From: Mariprofundaceae bacterium | GTDB taxonomy: Bacteria > Pseudomonadota > Zetaproteobacteria > Mariprofundales > Mariprofundaceae | DNA length: 6,735 nt | Reading direction: 5' to 3' | Assembly (NCBI GenBank): GCA_030950965.1 | Contig: JAUZQP010000198.1 | Location: forward strand, 1-6,735 | Shown here: positions 1 through 5,881 of the stretch, one piece after another | Numbering within the stretch: position 1 is the first letter of the stretch | How the letters are laid out: the number at the start of each line of letters is the position of its first letter | Notes under the pieces: model-generated | Told to the model about the DNA's origin: nothing | Database searches by the model: none | Seen by the model: the letters and a program-made list of their open reading frames with translations, nothing else | Made by a program: the position numbers and the translations under genes

Positions 1-253
1 CTTCGAGGTATGGTGTGACGATGCTTTAATCGGTGGTGCTTATGGCGTGTTGCAACGCGGCGTGTTTTTTGCCGAGTCGATGTTTCACACGCAGCGTGAT
101 GGTTCCAAAATGGCGATGGCAACGATGATTGATACAGCCAAGTCCCAAGGCTGGAAGCTGATTGATTGCCAATTCCACACCGAACACCTTGCCAGCATGG
201 GCGCAAAAACCATCCCCCGCGAACAATTTTTAAACTACATCCACGATGATTGA
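1..253 (+). CDS. aat: Leucyl/phenylalanyl-tRNA--protein transferase, C-terminal part
   Basis: The window opens inside this gene; codons run in frame from base 2 to a TGA at 251-253, giving the last 83 residues. Aat is a cytoplasmic enzyme that moves Leu or Phe from charged tRNA to proteins with N-terminal Arg or Lys, marking them for ClpS/ClpAP degradation. The visible piece matches the family's GNAT-like C-terminal half: the start FEVWCDDALIGGAYGV, then FFAESMF with the conserved Glu, then KLIDCQFHTEHLASMGA, which contains the conserved Asp-Cys-Gln of the active-site region, and IPREQFLNYI near the end. The protein stops soon after that motif, without the longer tail seen in E. coli. The N-terminal half lies outside the window. 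It is followed by about 370 nt of non-coding DNA, so it is probably not co-transcribed with the next genes. The assignment rests on recognised motifs and is firm. Confidence 0.93.
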   Translation, partial: FEVWCDDALIGGAYGVLQRGVFFAESMFHTQRDGSKMAMATMIDTAKSQGWKLIDCQFHTEHLASMGAKTIPREQFLNYIHDD

Positions 254-324
254 ATTGATTTTATGTAGGTAGGCGGGCGAAGCGAAACAGCCAATAATCA
301 GGCTTCCCTTTTAAGGCGGAACAG

Positions 325-406
325 TTTTGTAGGCATGATAAGCCGCAGGCGCATCAGGCGATCTCGTGAGTTTGTTACACGCCTGCATTTGCCTGATGCG
401 CTAAGG
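325..406. repeat. REP/BIME-like palindromic element
   Basis: Two inverted arms are visible: GCGCATCAGGC at 349-359 and its perfect reverse complement GCCTGATGCGC at 391-401, separated by 31 nt. The left arm is preceded by TTTTGTAGGCATGATAAG (325-342). From memory this closely matches the enterobacterial Y-type REP consensus, which runs TGTAGGCCTGATAAG, then a short GC-rich stretch, then CGCATCAGGC. The right arm, TTTGCCTGATGCGCTA (388-403), matches the other orientation of the same consensus, although its distal half (404 onward) has diverged. REP elements are extragenic palindromes between genes, mobilised by RAYT (TnpA-REP) proteins; they can act as transcript 3'-end stabilisers or gyrase/IHF sites. 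The position after the end of aat is typical. Membership of a REP family is inferred from resemblance, because copy number cannot be seen here. Confidence 0.6.
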
Positions 407-513
407 TAACTCGCAATAAATGGGAAGCTTGAATAGATAACTGTTATTTCAGCATCCCCCCAAAAGCTTATCGAAAGTTTGGTGGCTGCGCAAAGCCTTA
501 TCCTCCCTACTAA

Positions 514-541
514 TTGACCACCATGAGGGTGGGGTTAGCAT
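514..541 (+). promoter_or_regulatory. Candidate sigma-70 promoter for the aminotransferase-serA-hisZ operon
   Basis: TTGACC at 514-519 matches 5 of 6 bases of the -35 consensus. After a 16-nt spacer, TAGCAT at 536-541 matches 4 of 6 bases of the -10 consensus. Transcription would begin near 548, giving a leader of about 77 nt that starts just before the 557-594 stem-loop. A small hairpin (518-532) overlaps the -35 element and spacer. This is the best promoter-like pair I can find in the gap, but it is a weak consensus call. Confidence 0.4.
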
Positions 542-556
542 ACCGCCGCACGCTGC

Positions 557-594
557 CTAGGAGGCTGCACGAAAATAGAAAGACAGCCTCCTAG
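557..594 (+). promoter_or_regulatory. Perfect 11-bp stem-loop in the operon leader
   Basis: CTAGGAGGCTG (557-567) is the exact reverse complement of CAGCCTCCTAG (584-594), with an A-rich 16-nt loop. It ends 30 nt before the preferred GTG start. The left arm contains a Shine-Dalgarno-like AGGAGG (559-564) and the right arm contains the anti-SD-like CCTCC. No T-run follows, so it is not an intrinsic terminator. It could stabilise the 5' end of the mRNA or affect translation initiation; the role is inferred, while the dyad itself is plain in the sequence. Confidence 0.6.
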
Positions 595-613
595 ATGTGC
601 GATCAATCTTATC

Positions 614-617
614 GGAG
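614..617 (+). promoter_or_regulatory. Ribosome binding site that sets the aminotransferase start
   Basis: GGAG at 614-617 lies 7 nt before GTG 625, an ideal distance. It is only 1 nt from ATG 619 and lies downstream of ATG 595, so neither of those ATGs can use it. This supports GTG 625 as the start. Confidence 0.6.
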
Positions 618-624
618 TATGTCT

Positions 625-1782
625 GTGATTAAACAATACCTTCTTTCCCCTGGCCCAACAACGGTGCCTGAACGTGTAATGCTGCGTATGGCAGCCCCTA
701 TGATTCATCATCGCACACCACAGTTTTCGGCTATTTTTGCCGAAACACGGGAGATGTTAAAGCAGGTACACCAGACAACGCAAGATGTATTGATGCTCGC
801 CTCGTCAGGTTCGGGTGCGATGGAAGCCTCTATGGTGAACTTCTGCTCCCCCGGCGACACCATCATCTATGTCAATGGTGGTAAGTTCGGCGAACGTTGG
901 GGTAAGATTGCCGGCAAACATGGCGTAACAGCGGTAGAAATCAGTGTTCCTTGGGGGCAAGCCGTTGCCGTTACCGATGTGGAAGCCGCACTAAATGCAC
1001 ACCCCGATGCGCGTGGCGTATTCGTTCAGGCATCGGAAACATCCACCACCACCGAACATCCTATTCGTGAAATTGCCGCCCTCACCCGTGACCGTGAAAA
1101 CTGCATCACGGTGGTCGATGCGATTACCGCACTGGGCGTGATTGATATGCCGATGGATGACTGGAACTTGGACGTGGTGATTTCTGGTTCACAAAAAGCC
1201 TTCATGCTGCCACCAGGTCTGGCGACCATTGCTGTGTCCAGCAAGGCTTGGAAGCTGGCTGAATCGGCCGCTTGCAGCACCTTCTATTTTGACCTTAAAA
1301 CCGAACGCAAAAACCAGCAAGCAGGTAAAGACACCACGGCATGGACCCCTGCGGCATCGTTGGTCATTGGACTGAACGAAGTTCTCAAGATGATGTTTGA
1401 AGAGGGTTTGAATCATTTATTTGCGCGCCATAAGCTGTTGGCTGAAGCCACCCGTGCTGGCGTTGCCGCCTTGGGCATGAAGCTGGTATCATCAACCCCT
1501 GCGAGCAGTGCAACTGGCGCATTCATCCCTGAAGAAGTGGATGGTGCAGCATTTGTGAAATACCTGCGCGACACCATGGGTGTAACCTTTGCTGGTGGTC
1601 AGGATGATTTGAAGGGTCGCATTCTGCGCATTGCACATCTGGGTTATTACGATGTGTTTGATATTGTCATTGCCATGAGTGCCATTGAAATCGCCCTTAA
1701 CCGTTTTGGCTACCCGGTGCAAATGGGTGCAGGTGTTGCAGCAGCGCAGCAAGTGCTCGCCGAACGATTCGACAAGGTCTGA
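625..1782 (+). CDS. Class V PLP-dependent aminotransferase (alanine/serine-glyoxylate type)
   Basis: The 385-residue product is a fold-type I, class V aminotransferase of the alanine--glyoxylate / serine--glyoxylate / serine--pyruvate group. It transfers an amino group through pyridoxal phosphate in the cytoplasm. Counting from GTG 625, the N-terminus IKQYLLSPGPTTVPERV is the family's opening motif. The glycine-rich SGSGAMEA (about 61-68) helps hold the PLP phosphate, Asp165 in VVDAIT should contact the PLP ring nitrogen, and Lys191 in SGSQKAFMLPPGL is the Schiff-base lysine. A C-terminal domain (about 280-360) carries the RILRIAHLGYYD segment near its end. GTG 625 is chosen because GGAG lies 7 nt upstream and homologues begin with this motif; ATG 595 and ATG 619 are alternatives, giving 395 and 387 residues. 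serA starts 4 nt after the stop, which points to serine metabolism. True SerC has a different opening (NFSAGPA-like), so this is not SerC by sequence, yet it may act on phosphohydroxypyruvate. The family is sure; the physiological substrate is not. Confidence 0.9.
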   Translation: MIKQYLLSPGPTTVPERVMLRMAAPMIHHRTPQFSAIFAETREMLKQVHQTTQDVLMLASSGSGAMEASMVNFCSPGDTIIYVNGGKFGERWGKIAGKHGVTAVEISVPWGQAVAVTDVEAALNAHPDARGVFVQASETSTTTEHPIREIAALTRDRENCITVVDAITALGVIDMPMDDWNLDVVISGSQKAFMLPPGLATIAVSSKAWKLAESAACSTFYFDLKTERKNQQAGKDTTAWTPAASLVIGLNEVLKMMFEEGLNHLFARHKLLAEATRAGVAALGMKLVSSTPASSATGAFIPEEVDGAAFVKYLRDTMGVTFAGGQDDLKGRILRIAHLGYYDVFDIVIAMSAIEIALNRFGYPVQMGAGVAAAQQVLAERFDKV

Positions 1783-1786
1783 TGCC

Positions 1787-3382
1787 ATGAGTACACCTCG
1801 CGTATGGATTGCAGATAAAATGAGTGCCCGTGCCGCTGATGTATTCCAGGCGCGTGGTGTGGAGGTTGATTATCGCCCTGGTTTAAGCGATGCTGAAAAG
1901 CTGGCGATTGCCGACCAATACGACGGCATTGCCGTGCGCTCCTCCACCCACCTAAAAGGCGAATTACTGGCTGCGGCTAGCAAGGTCAAGGTGATTGGTC
2001 GTGCGGGTATCGGTGTGGATAATATTGACACCCAAACATGCTCCCGCCGTGGTGTAGTGGTCATGAATACGCCATTTGGCAATACCATTACCACCGCGGA
2101 ACTGGCTGTGGCGCATATTGTTTCGGCAGCACGGATGATTCCCCATGCCAGTGCTTCAACCAAGGCTGGCTTGTGGGAAAAATCTCGTTTCATGGGCATG
2201 GAACTCACGGCGAAAAATGCGGGCGTGATCGGCGCAGGCAATATTGGCGCCATCGTATGCAACCGCCTTCAAGGGCTGCATATGCATGTGTATGTCTATG
2301 ACCCCTTCATTTCCGATGCGCGTGCGGCTGACATGGGCGTGCATAAAGTAGCTACCGTGGCAGAGCTGGCGGCGATAGTGGATGTATTGACGATTCACGT
2401 TCCCCTGCTTGATGCTACACGCAACCTCATCGATGCATCCATCATCGCTATGATGAAGCCTGGGAGCATGCTGATTAACTGTGCTCGTGGTGGCATTGTC
2501 GATGAAGCTGCTTTGTATGAGGCGTGTAAATCAGGGCATTTACGCGCTGCTGCTTTGGATGTATATGAAGATGAACCAGCGCGTGACAACCCCTTGTTTA
2601 GCCTAGATAACGTCTATTGTACGCCGCATATCGGCGCATCTACCGATGAAGCGCAAGAAAATGTTGCCGTCCAAGTTGCCGAGCAAATGGCGGACTACTT
2701 GCTTGATGGCAGCATCAGCAATGCGGTGAATGTTCCCTCGATTTCAGAAGCGGAAGCTGTACAGCTTGCACCGTACAGCGACTTAGCATTACGCTTGGGA
2801 CAATTTATGGGACAGTGGCTAGAGCCAGGCTACAGCCAAGTAACGGTGGAATTTGAAGGGCATGTTGCAGGGCTTAACCGTAAACCCTTGATCCATGCCT
2901 TGCTGCAAGGCTTGTTGTCGCAAAGCATGGATGAAGTAAATGCTGTGAATGCTGGTGTTATCGCTCGCGAGCGTGGTATCGAACTGGTCGAGCAAGCCCG
3001 CGAACAGTCTGACCCTTTCACCAACCTCATCCGTTTAGTGGTGCGTGGTGATCATGGCGAACGCTGTGTTGCTGGTACGCTGTTTGATGGTCACCGCCCA
3101 CGTTTGGTCAGCCTCGATCATTGCGACATCGAACTGGCACCTGAAGGAGAGATGATCTTCCTGCAAAATCTGGATAAACCTGGTGTGATTGCATCCGTCG
3201 GAGCTATTTTAGCACATTACGACATCAACATTGGTGATTTCCGCTTAGGTCGCAGCAAAAGCCGTGATTACGCGGTATCCTTAATCACCGTTGATACACC
3301 GCCATCCGAGGAAGTCTGCAACAAACTAAACAAACTCGAAAATATGATATGCGTACGTCATATCGCATTGGACGCACTGTGA
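1787..3382 (+). CDS. serA: D-3-phosphoglycerate dehydrogenase, long ACT-domain form
   Basis: SerA oxidises 3-phosphoglycerate to 3-phosphohydroxypyruvate with NAD+, the first step of the phosphorylated serine pathway. The 531-residue product has the long (type I) architecture. The substrate-binding domain is split (about 1-100 and 285-315), with VRSSTHL (50-56) and GRAGIGVDNID (71-81). The Rossmann domain has GAGNIG (149-154) for NAD. The catalytic set is Arg234 in NCARGG, Glu263 in DVYEDEP and His281 in TPHIGAS. An intervening ASB-type domain (about 320-450) leads to a C-terminal ACT domain (about 455-531) with LDKPGVIASVG and NIGDFRLGR, the usual place for serine feedback binding. ATG 1787 is chosen because homologues start with this VWIADKMS-like strand and AAGG (1774-1777) lies 9 nt upstream; an in-frame ATG at 1679 would overlap the aminotransferase by over 100 nt. 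It follows the aminotransferase by 4 nt and overlaps hisZ by 4 nt, so it sits mid-operon. All catalytic residues are present. Confidence 0.96.
   Translation: MSTPRVWIADKMSARAADVFQARGVEVDYRPGLSDAEKLAIADQYDGIAVRSSTHLKGELLAAASKVKVIGRAGIGVDNIDTQTCSRRGVVVMNTPFGNTITTAELAVAHIVSAARMIPHASASTKAGLWEKSRFMGMELTAKNAGVIGAGNIGAIVCNRLQGLHMHVYVYDPFISDARAADMGVHKVATVAELAAIVDVLTIHVPLLDATRNLIDASIIAMMKPGSMLINCARGGIVDEAALYEACKSGHLRAAALDVYEDEPARDNPLFSLDNVYCTPHIGASTDEAQENVAVQVAEQMADYLLDGSISNAVNVPSISEAEAVQLAPYSDLALRLGQFMGQWLEPGYSQVTVEFEGHVAGLNRKPLIHALLQGLLSQSMDEVNAVNAGVIARERGIELVEQAREQSDPFTNLIRLVVRGDHGERCVAGTLFDGHRPRLVSLDHCDIELAPEGEMIFLQNLDKPGVIASVGAILAHYDINIGDFRLGRSKSRDYAVSLITVDTPPSEEVCNKLNKLENMICVRHIALDAL
3346..3364 (+). 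repeat. Small stem-loop at the serA/hisZ junction
   Basis: GATATG (3346-3351) and CATATC (3359-3364) form a perfect 6-bp stem with a 7-nt loop. It ends 14 nt before the hisZ GTG, inside the last serA codons. Ribosomes translating serA would open it, so it could support translational coupling. It is AT-rich and may be coincidental. Confidence 0.35.
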
Positions 3383-4347
3383 ATACTGCCCCCTCCCCTG
3401 TCTTGGGACTGAATGATATTTTTGGACAACAAAGCCGCGACCTGCGTTTATTACAGGGGCGTTTGCTGGATCTGTTCGCCGACCACGGCTGTGAAGAAGT
3501 CATCCCACCACTGTTAGAAAAACCCGAGGTGCTGCTCGCAGGTGCTGGGCGTTTCTTGATGGACAACACCTTGGTATTCAGCGACCCTGCCGACTATGGG
3601 CAGTTAGCTGTACGTTCGGATATGACACCGCAAATCGCTCGCATTGCTGCCACCCGCTTGCAAAGTGAATCAAGCTTGCGCCTGTGCTATTCGGGGCCTG
3701 TGGTGCAAGCACGCCCCGACATCATTGATGGCAGTCGCCAACAATGGCAAACAGGCGTAGAGTATTTAGGTGATGCTTCTGCGACCTGTGACCTGCACGT
3801 CATTCACTTGGCAGCCTTAGCGATGCTGGAGGCTGGTTTTGCCGCGCCTACGATACAAATTGGTCATGTAGGCATTATCCGCGCCCTGTGTGCTGATAGC
3901 GCATTGCCGCTGGCTGATTGGATTGAATTATTGCAACGCCGTTCACCTGAAGATGTCATCCATCATCTGGCGAACGACCAACTCACCGACAACATGGGGC
4001 AAGCATTGATTGATTTGGCAAGCATGCAGGCGGATAGTGCGTGGCTGAGTAAGCACTGCAACGATTTTGGCGATGACTTTGCACAGGCAGCACAAGCATT
4101 GTTGGAGATCGAACGCGAGGCAGTATTGCTGCTTGAGGATAATATCCACATGGTCGTCGATGCTGCACTGATGCCGCACTTTTTATACCATACGGGGCTG
4201 ATTTTTAGCGGTTATTCGCCACAAGCCCCAACGGCAGTATTGCGTGGTGGACGTTACGACACGATGATGGCAGCACACGGACGAGCCATGCCTGCTATCG
4301 GCTTCTCGTTTGATCTAACCCGATGGTTATTACAAGCAACAACCTAA
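3379..4347 (+). CDS. hisZ: ATP phosphoribosyltransferase regulatory subunit
   Basis: HisZ is a histidyl-tRNA synthetase paralogue that lost aminoacylation. It assembles with the short form of HisG to make the enzyme that joins ATP and PRPP, the first step of histidine synthesis, and it contributes to histidine feedback. From GTG 3379 the product has 322 residues. Visible HisRS-core signs are LGLNDIFG at the N-terminus, the motif-2 region LAVRSDMTPQIAR (about 76-88), WQTGVEYLG (about 123-131), and LRGGRYD (288-294) followed by GFSFDLTRWL near the end. No C-terminal anticodon-binding domain is present, which separates it from HisS. At 322 residues it is shorter than many proteobacterial HisZ proteins (roughly 390). 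GTG 3379 is preferred because it forms a GTGA overlap with the serA stop and homologues begin near this point; ATG 3349 would add 10 residues and a 34-nt overlap. The upstream SD is weak (GGA at 3370-3372), consistent with coupling to serA. No hisG lies in the window. Confidence 0.9.
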   Translation: MNTAPSPVLGLNDIFGQQSRDLRLLQGRLLDLFADHGCEEVIPPLLEKPEVLLAGAGRFLMDNTLVFSDPADYGQLAVRSDMTPQIARIAATRLQSESSLRLCYSGPVVQARPDIIDGSRQQWQTGVEYLGDASATCDLHVIHLAALAMLEAGFAAPTIQIGHVGIIRALCADSALPLADWIELLQRRSPEDVIHHLANDQLTDNMGQALIDLASMQADSAWLSKHCNDFGDDFAQAAQALLEIEREAVLLLEDNIHMVVDAALMPHFLYHTGLIFSGYSPQAPTAVLRGGRYDTMMAAHGRAMPAIGFSFDLTRWLLQATT

Positions 4348-4358
4348 GCGGTCTTAGG
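4343..4358 (+). repeat. Short hairpin spanning the hisZ stop codon
   Basis: CCTAAG (4343-4348) and CTTAGG (4353-4358) form a perfect 6-bp stem with a CGGT loop, and the left arm contains the hisZ TAA. A second small dyad, GTTCC (4375-4379) with GGAAC (4387-4391), follows. Neither is followed by a T-run, so these are at best weak terminators or processing sites before purA. Confidence 0.35.
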
Positions 4359-4403
4359 CACAATATTTAGGGCTGTTCCTTGATCTGGAACCCCGATGAG
4401 TTC

Positions 4404-4408
4404 GAGGT
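4404..4408 (+). promoter_or_regulatory. Ribosome binding site that sets the purA start
   Basis: GAGGT at 4404-4408 lies 5 nt before ATG 4414. It is downstream of the in-frame ATG 4396, so it can only serve ATG 4414, which is also the conserved family start. Confidence 0.65.
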
Positions 4409-4413
4409 ACTGC

Positions 4414-5706
4414 ATGAAAAACACAATTGCAATTGGCATCCAATGGGGTGATGAAGGCAAAGGAAAAATCGTTGACCTGTTGGCTCCACAAGCCGATGTT
4501 GTCGCACGTTTCCAAGGCGGCCCTAATGCGGGGCACACACTGGTTATTGGCACACAAAAAACCGTGCTACACCATGTTCCTTCGGGCATTTTGCACGATG
4601 AAACCTTGTGCCTTATCGGTAACGGTACGGTGGTTGATGCCGCTGAACTCAAGGCGGAAATCGACCTGCTGCAAGCTTCGGGGGTTCCTGTTGCTGAACG
4701 TCTGCGCGTATCCGACCGTTGCCAGTTGATTCTACCTTACCACCGTGCATTAGATGCTGCCCGTGAAGTAGCACGCGGCAGCGAACGCATTGGCACGACG
4801 GGGCGCGGTATTGGCCCCTGTTACGAAGACAAGGCTTCACGGCGCGGTATTCGCCTGTGCGACCTCAATGCTGCCAACCTAAGTGAACGCATCGACACCA
4901 ATTTGCACTACGTCAACTTCATGCTGACTGAGTTCCTCAAAGCGGAACCGGTAAGCCGTGAAGAGGTGGAAGAAGCCTTAGAGTTGGCGCGTCAGCATGT
5001 GTTGCCCTTGGCTGCCGATGTCACCATTATTTTACATCAACAGCAACAAGCAGGCGCGTGCATTCTCTTTGAAGGCGCGCAAGGTACGATGTTGGACATT
5101 GACCACGGCACATATCCCTTTGTCACCTCATCCAACACCGTTGCAGGTGCTGCGTTGGCAGGTTTGGGTGTGGGCCCGAATGCTGCGAGCGAAATTTTAG
5201 GCATCGCCAAAGCCTATATGACTCGCGTCGGGGCAGGCCCCTTCCCTACCGAATTGTATAACGCTAATGGCATGAACGATGCTTCTGGTCGCCACATGGC
5301 AGAAGCAGGTCATGAGTTCGGCAGCACCACAGGCAGACCACGCCGCACAGGTTGGTTTGATGCCCTTGTAACCCGCCACGCGGTACGCATTAACGGCATC
5401 ACAGCGCTTGCTATCACCAAGCTGGATGTGTTGGATGGTTTAGATGAAGTAAAACTATGCACAGGCTACCGTATAGATGGCGAGCTGATTGATCATATTC
5501 CCGCTGACGCAGCCGTATTTGATCGCTGTGAACCCATCTATGAATCCATGCCTGGCTGGAAGGAATCGACCTTTGGTGTCACCGATGTCGAACAATTACC
5601 TGCCACAGCCCGCGCCTTTTTGACACGCATCGAAAATCTCTGCGAAGCCCCCGTGCAAATGATCTCCACGGGTCCAGACCGCGAACATATCTGCCACGTT
5701 AAGTAG
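4414..5706 (+). CDS. purA: Adenylosuccinate synthetase
   Basis: PurA joins IMP and aspartate with GTP to form adenylosuccinate, the committed step from IMP to AMP, and works as a cytoplasmic homodimer. The 430-residue product is close to the E. coli length (432). Residues can be matched directly: WGDEGKGK (11-18) with catalytic Asp13, GGPNAGHT (35-42) with His41, the IMP-binding signature GTTGRGIGPCYEDKASRRG (127-145) with Lys140, TSSNTVAGA (238-246), the aspartate-binding loop STTGRPRRTGW (304-314), TKLDVLDG (335-342) for guanine recognition, and STGPDREH (418-425) at the C-terminus. No key residue is missing. ATG 4414 is chosen over ATG 4396 because it has the GAGGT site and gives the family start MKNTIAIG. 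The gene follows hisZ after 66 nt with no clear terminator between, so read-through is possible. The next gene is 175 nt downstream. Confidence 0.98.
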   Translation: MKNTIAIGIQWGDEGKGKIVDLLAPQADVVARFQGGPNAGHTLVIGTQKTVLHHVPSGILHDETLCLIGNGTVVDAAELKAEIDLLQASGVPVAERLRVSDRCQLILPYHRALDAAREVARGSERIGTTGRGIGPCYEDKASRRGIRLCDLNAANLSERIDTNLHYVNFMLTEFLKAEPVSREEVEEALELARQHVLPLAADVTIILHQQQQAGACILFEGAQGTMLDIDHGTYPFVTSSNTVAGAALAGLGVGPNAASEILGIAKAYMTRVGAGPFPTELYNANGMNDASGRHMAEAGHEFGSTTGRPRRTGWFDALVTRHAVRINGITALAITKLDVLDGLDEVKLCTGYRIDGELIDHIPADAAVFDRCEPIYESMPGWKESTFGVTDVEQLPATARAFLTRIENLCEAPVQMISTGPDREHICHVK

Positions 5707-5708
5707 CT

Positions 5709-5801
5709 TGAATGATTCATAAATCGTCGTGACGATTACGTAGAACCGTTGTTTGCAACGGATGCTTTAGCGGAAGTAGCGCACCCATAGAGACGCGCTA
5801 C
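5709..5801. promoter_or_regulatory. Cluster of four dyads between purA and the CBS gene
   Basis: Four inverted repeats follow one another: TGAAT-G-ATTCA (5709-5719), AATCGTC-GT-GACGATT (5722-5737), CCGTTG-TTTG-CAACGG (5746-5761) and GTAGCGC/GCGCTAC (5776-5782 with 5795-5801, 12-nt loop). The first two have almost no loop and look more like protein-binding operators. The last two could form RNA hairpins. None is followed by a T-run, so no intrinsic terminator for purA is evident. The function is unknown; candidates are a transcription end or processing region for purA, or an operator/leader for the downstream gene. Confidence 0.5.
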
Positions 5802-5869
5802 ACTGGCAGGGCATTCGTTGCGGATAAAGGGGGCAGCAAGGGCGCGACAGCCTTTGCCAATGTTCGCTT

Positions 5870-5876
5870 AGGAGGT
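5870..5876 (+). promoter_or_regulatory. Strong Shine-Dalgarno for a TTG start
   Basis: AGGAGGT at 5870-5876 is a full match to the anti-SD and lies 5 nt before TTG 5882. It decides the start of the CBS gene, since the next in-frame ATG (5900) is 23 nt away and would cut into the first CBS domain. Confidence 0.8.
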
Positions 5877-5881
5877 CGGTA

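Larger units (their letters stand above)
254..594. other. 341-nt non-coding region between aat and the aminotransferase gene
   Basis: No convincing protein-coding frame is visible here on either strand. The region is rich in inverted repeats. It holds a REP/BIME-like palindromic pair (about 325-406), a candidate sigma-70 promoter (514-541), small hairpins at 484-497 (GGCT/AGCC) and 518-532 (CCACC/GGTGG), and a perfect 11-bp stem-loop at 557-594. A longer-range inverted pair, GCTTCCC at 302-308 and GGGAAGC at 422-428, flanks the REP-like part. No stem followed by a T-run was seen, so no intrinsic terminator for aat can be called. Confidence 0.7.

Noticed and set aside
557..594. Intrinsic terminator
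   Set aside because: The stem is strong but is followed by ATGTGCGATC rather than a T-run, and it lies within the leader of an expressed operon.
595..624. Upstream ATG starts (595 and 619) for the aminotransferase
   Set aside because: ATG 595 directly follows the stem-loop and has no SD. ATG 619 is only 1 nt from GGAG. GTG 625 has proper spacing and matches the family N-terminus.
1679..1786. In-frame 36-codon upstream extension of serA
   Set aside because: It would overlap the aminotransferase by over 100 nt, and its translation has no likeness to SerA; the Rossmann-like start begins at ATG 1787.
1870..2262. 130-codon open frame on the minus strand
   Set aside because: It is fully antisense to serA, its translation shows no recognisable domain, and it is explained by codon bias of the real gene.
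4396..4413. Upstream ATG 4396 for purA
   Set aside because: The adenylosuccinate synthetase family begins at the MKNTIAIG position, and the GAGGT SD lies after ATG 4396.
4344..4652. 102-codon minus-strand open frame whose tail (QYLELIGVPDQGTALNIV) looks protein-like
   Set aside because: I considered a transposase or gene remnant in the hisZ-purA gap, but most of it is antisense to purA, only about 20 codons lie in the gap, and no family could be named.
5707..5881. Possible c-di-GMP (GEMM) or other known riboswitch before the CBS gene
   Set aside because: The hairpins do not show the conserved GEMM core as I remember it, and no other known aptamer consensus was recognised.
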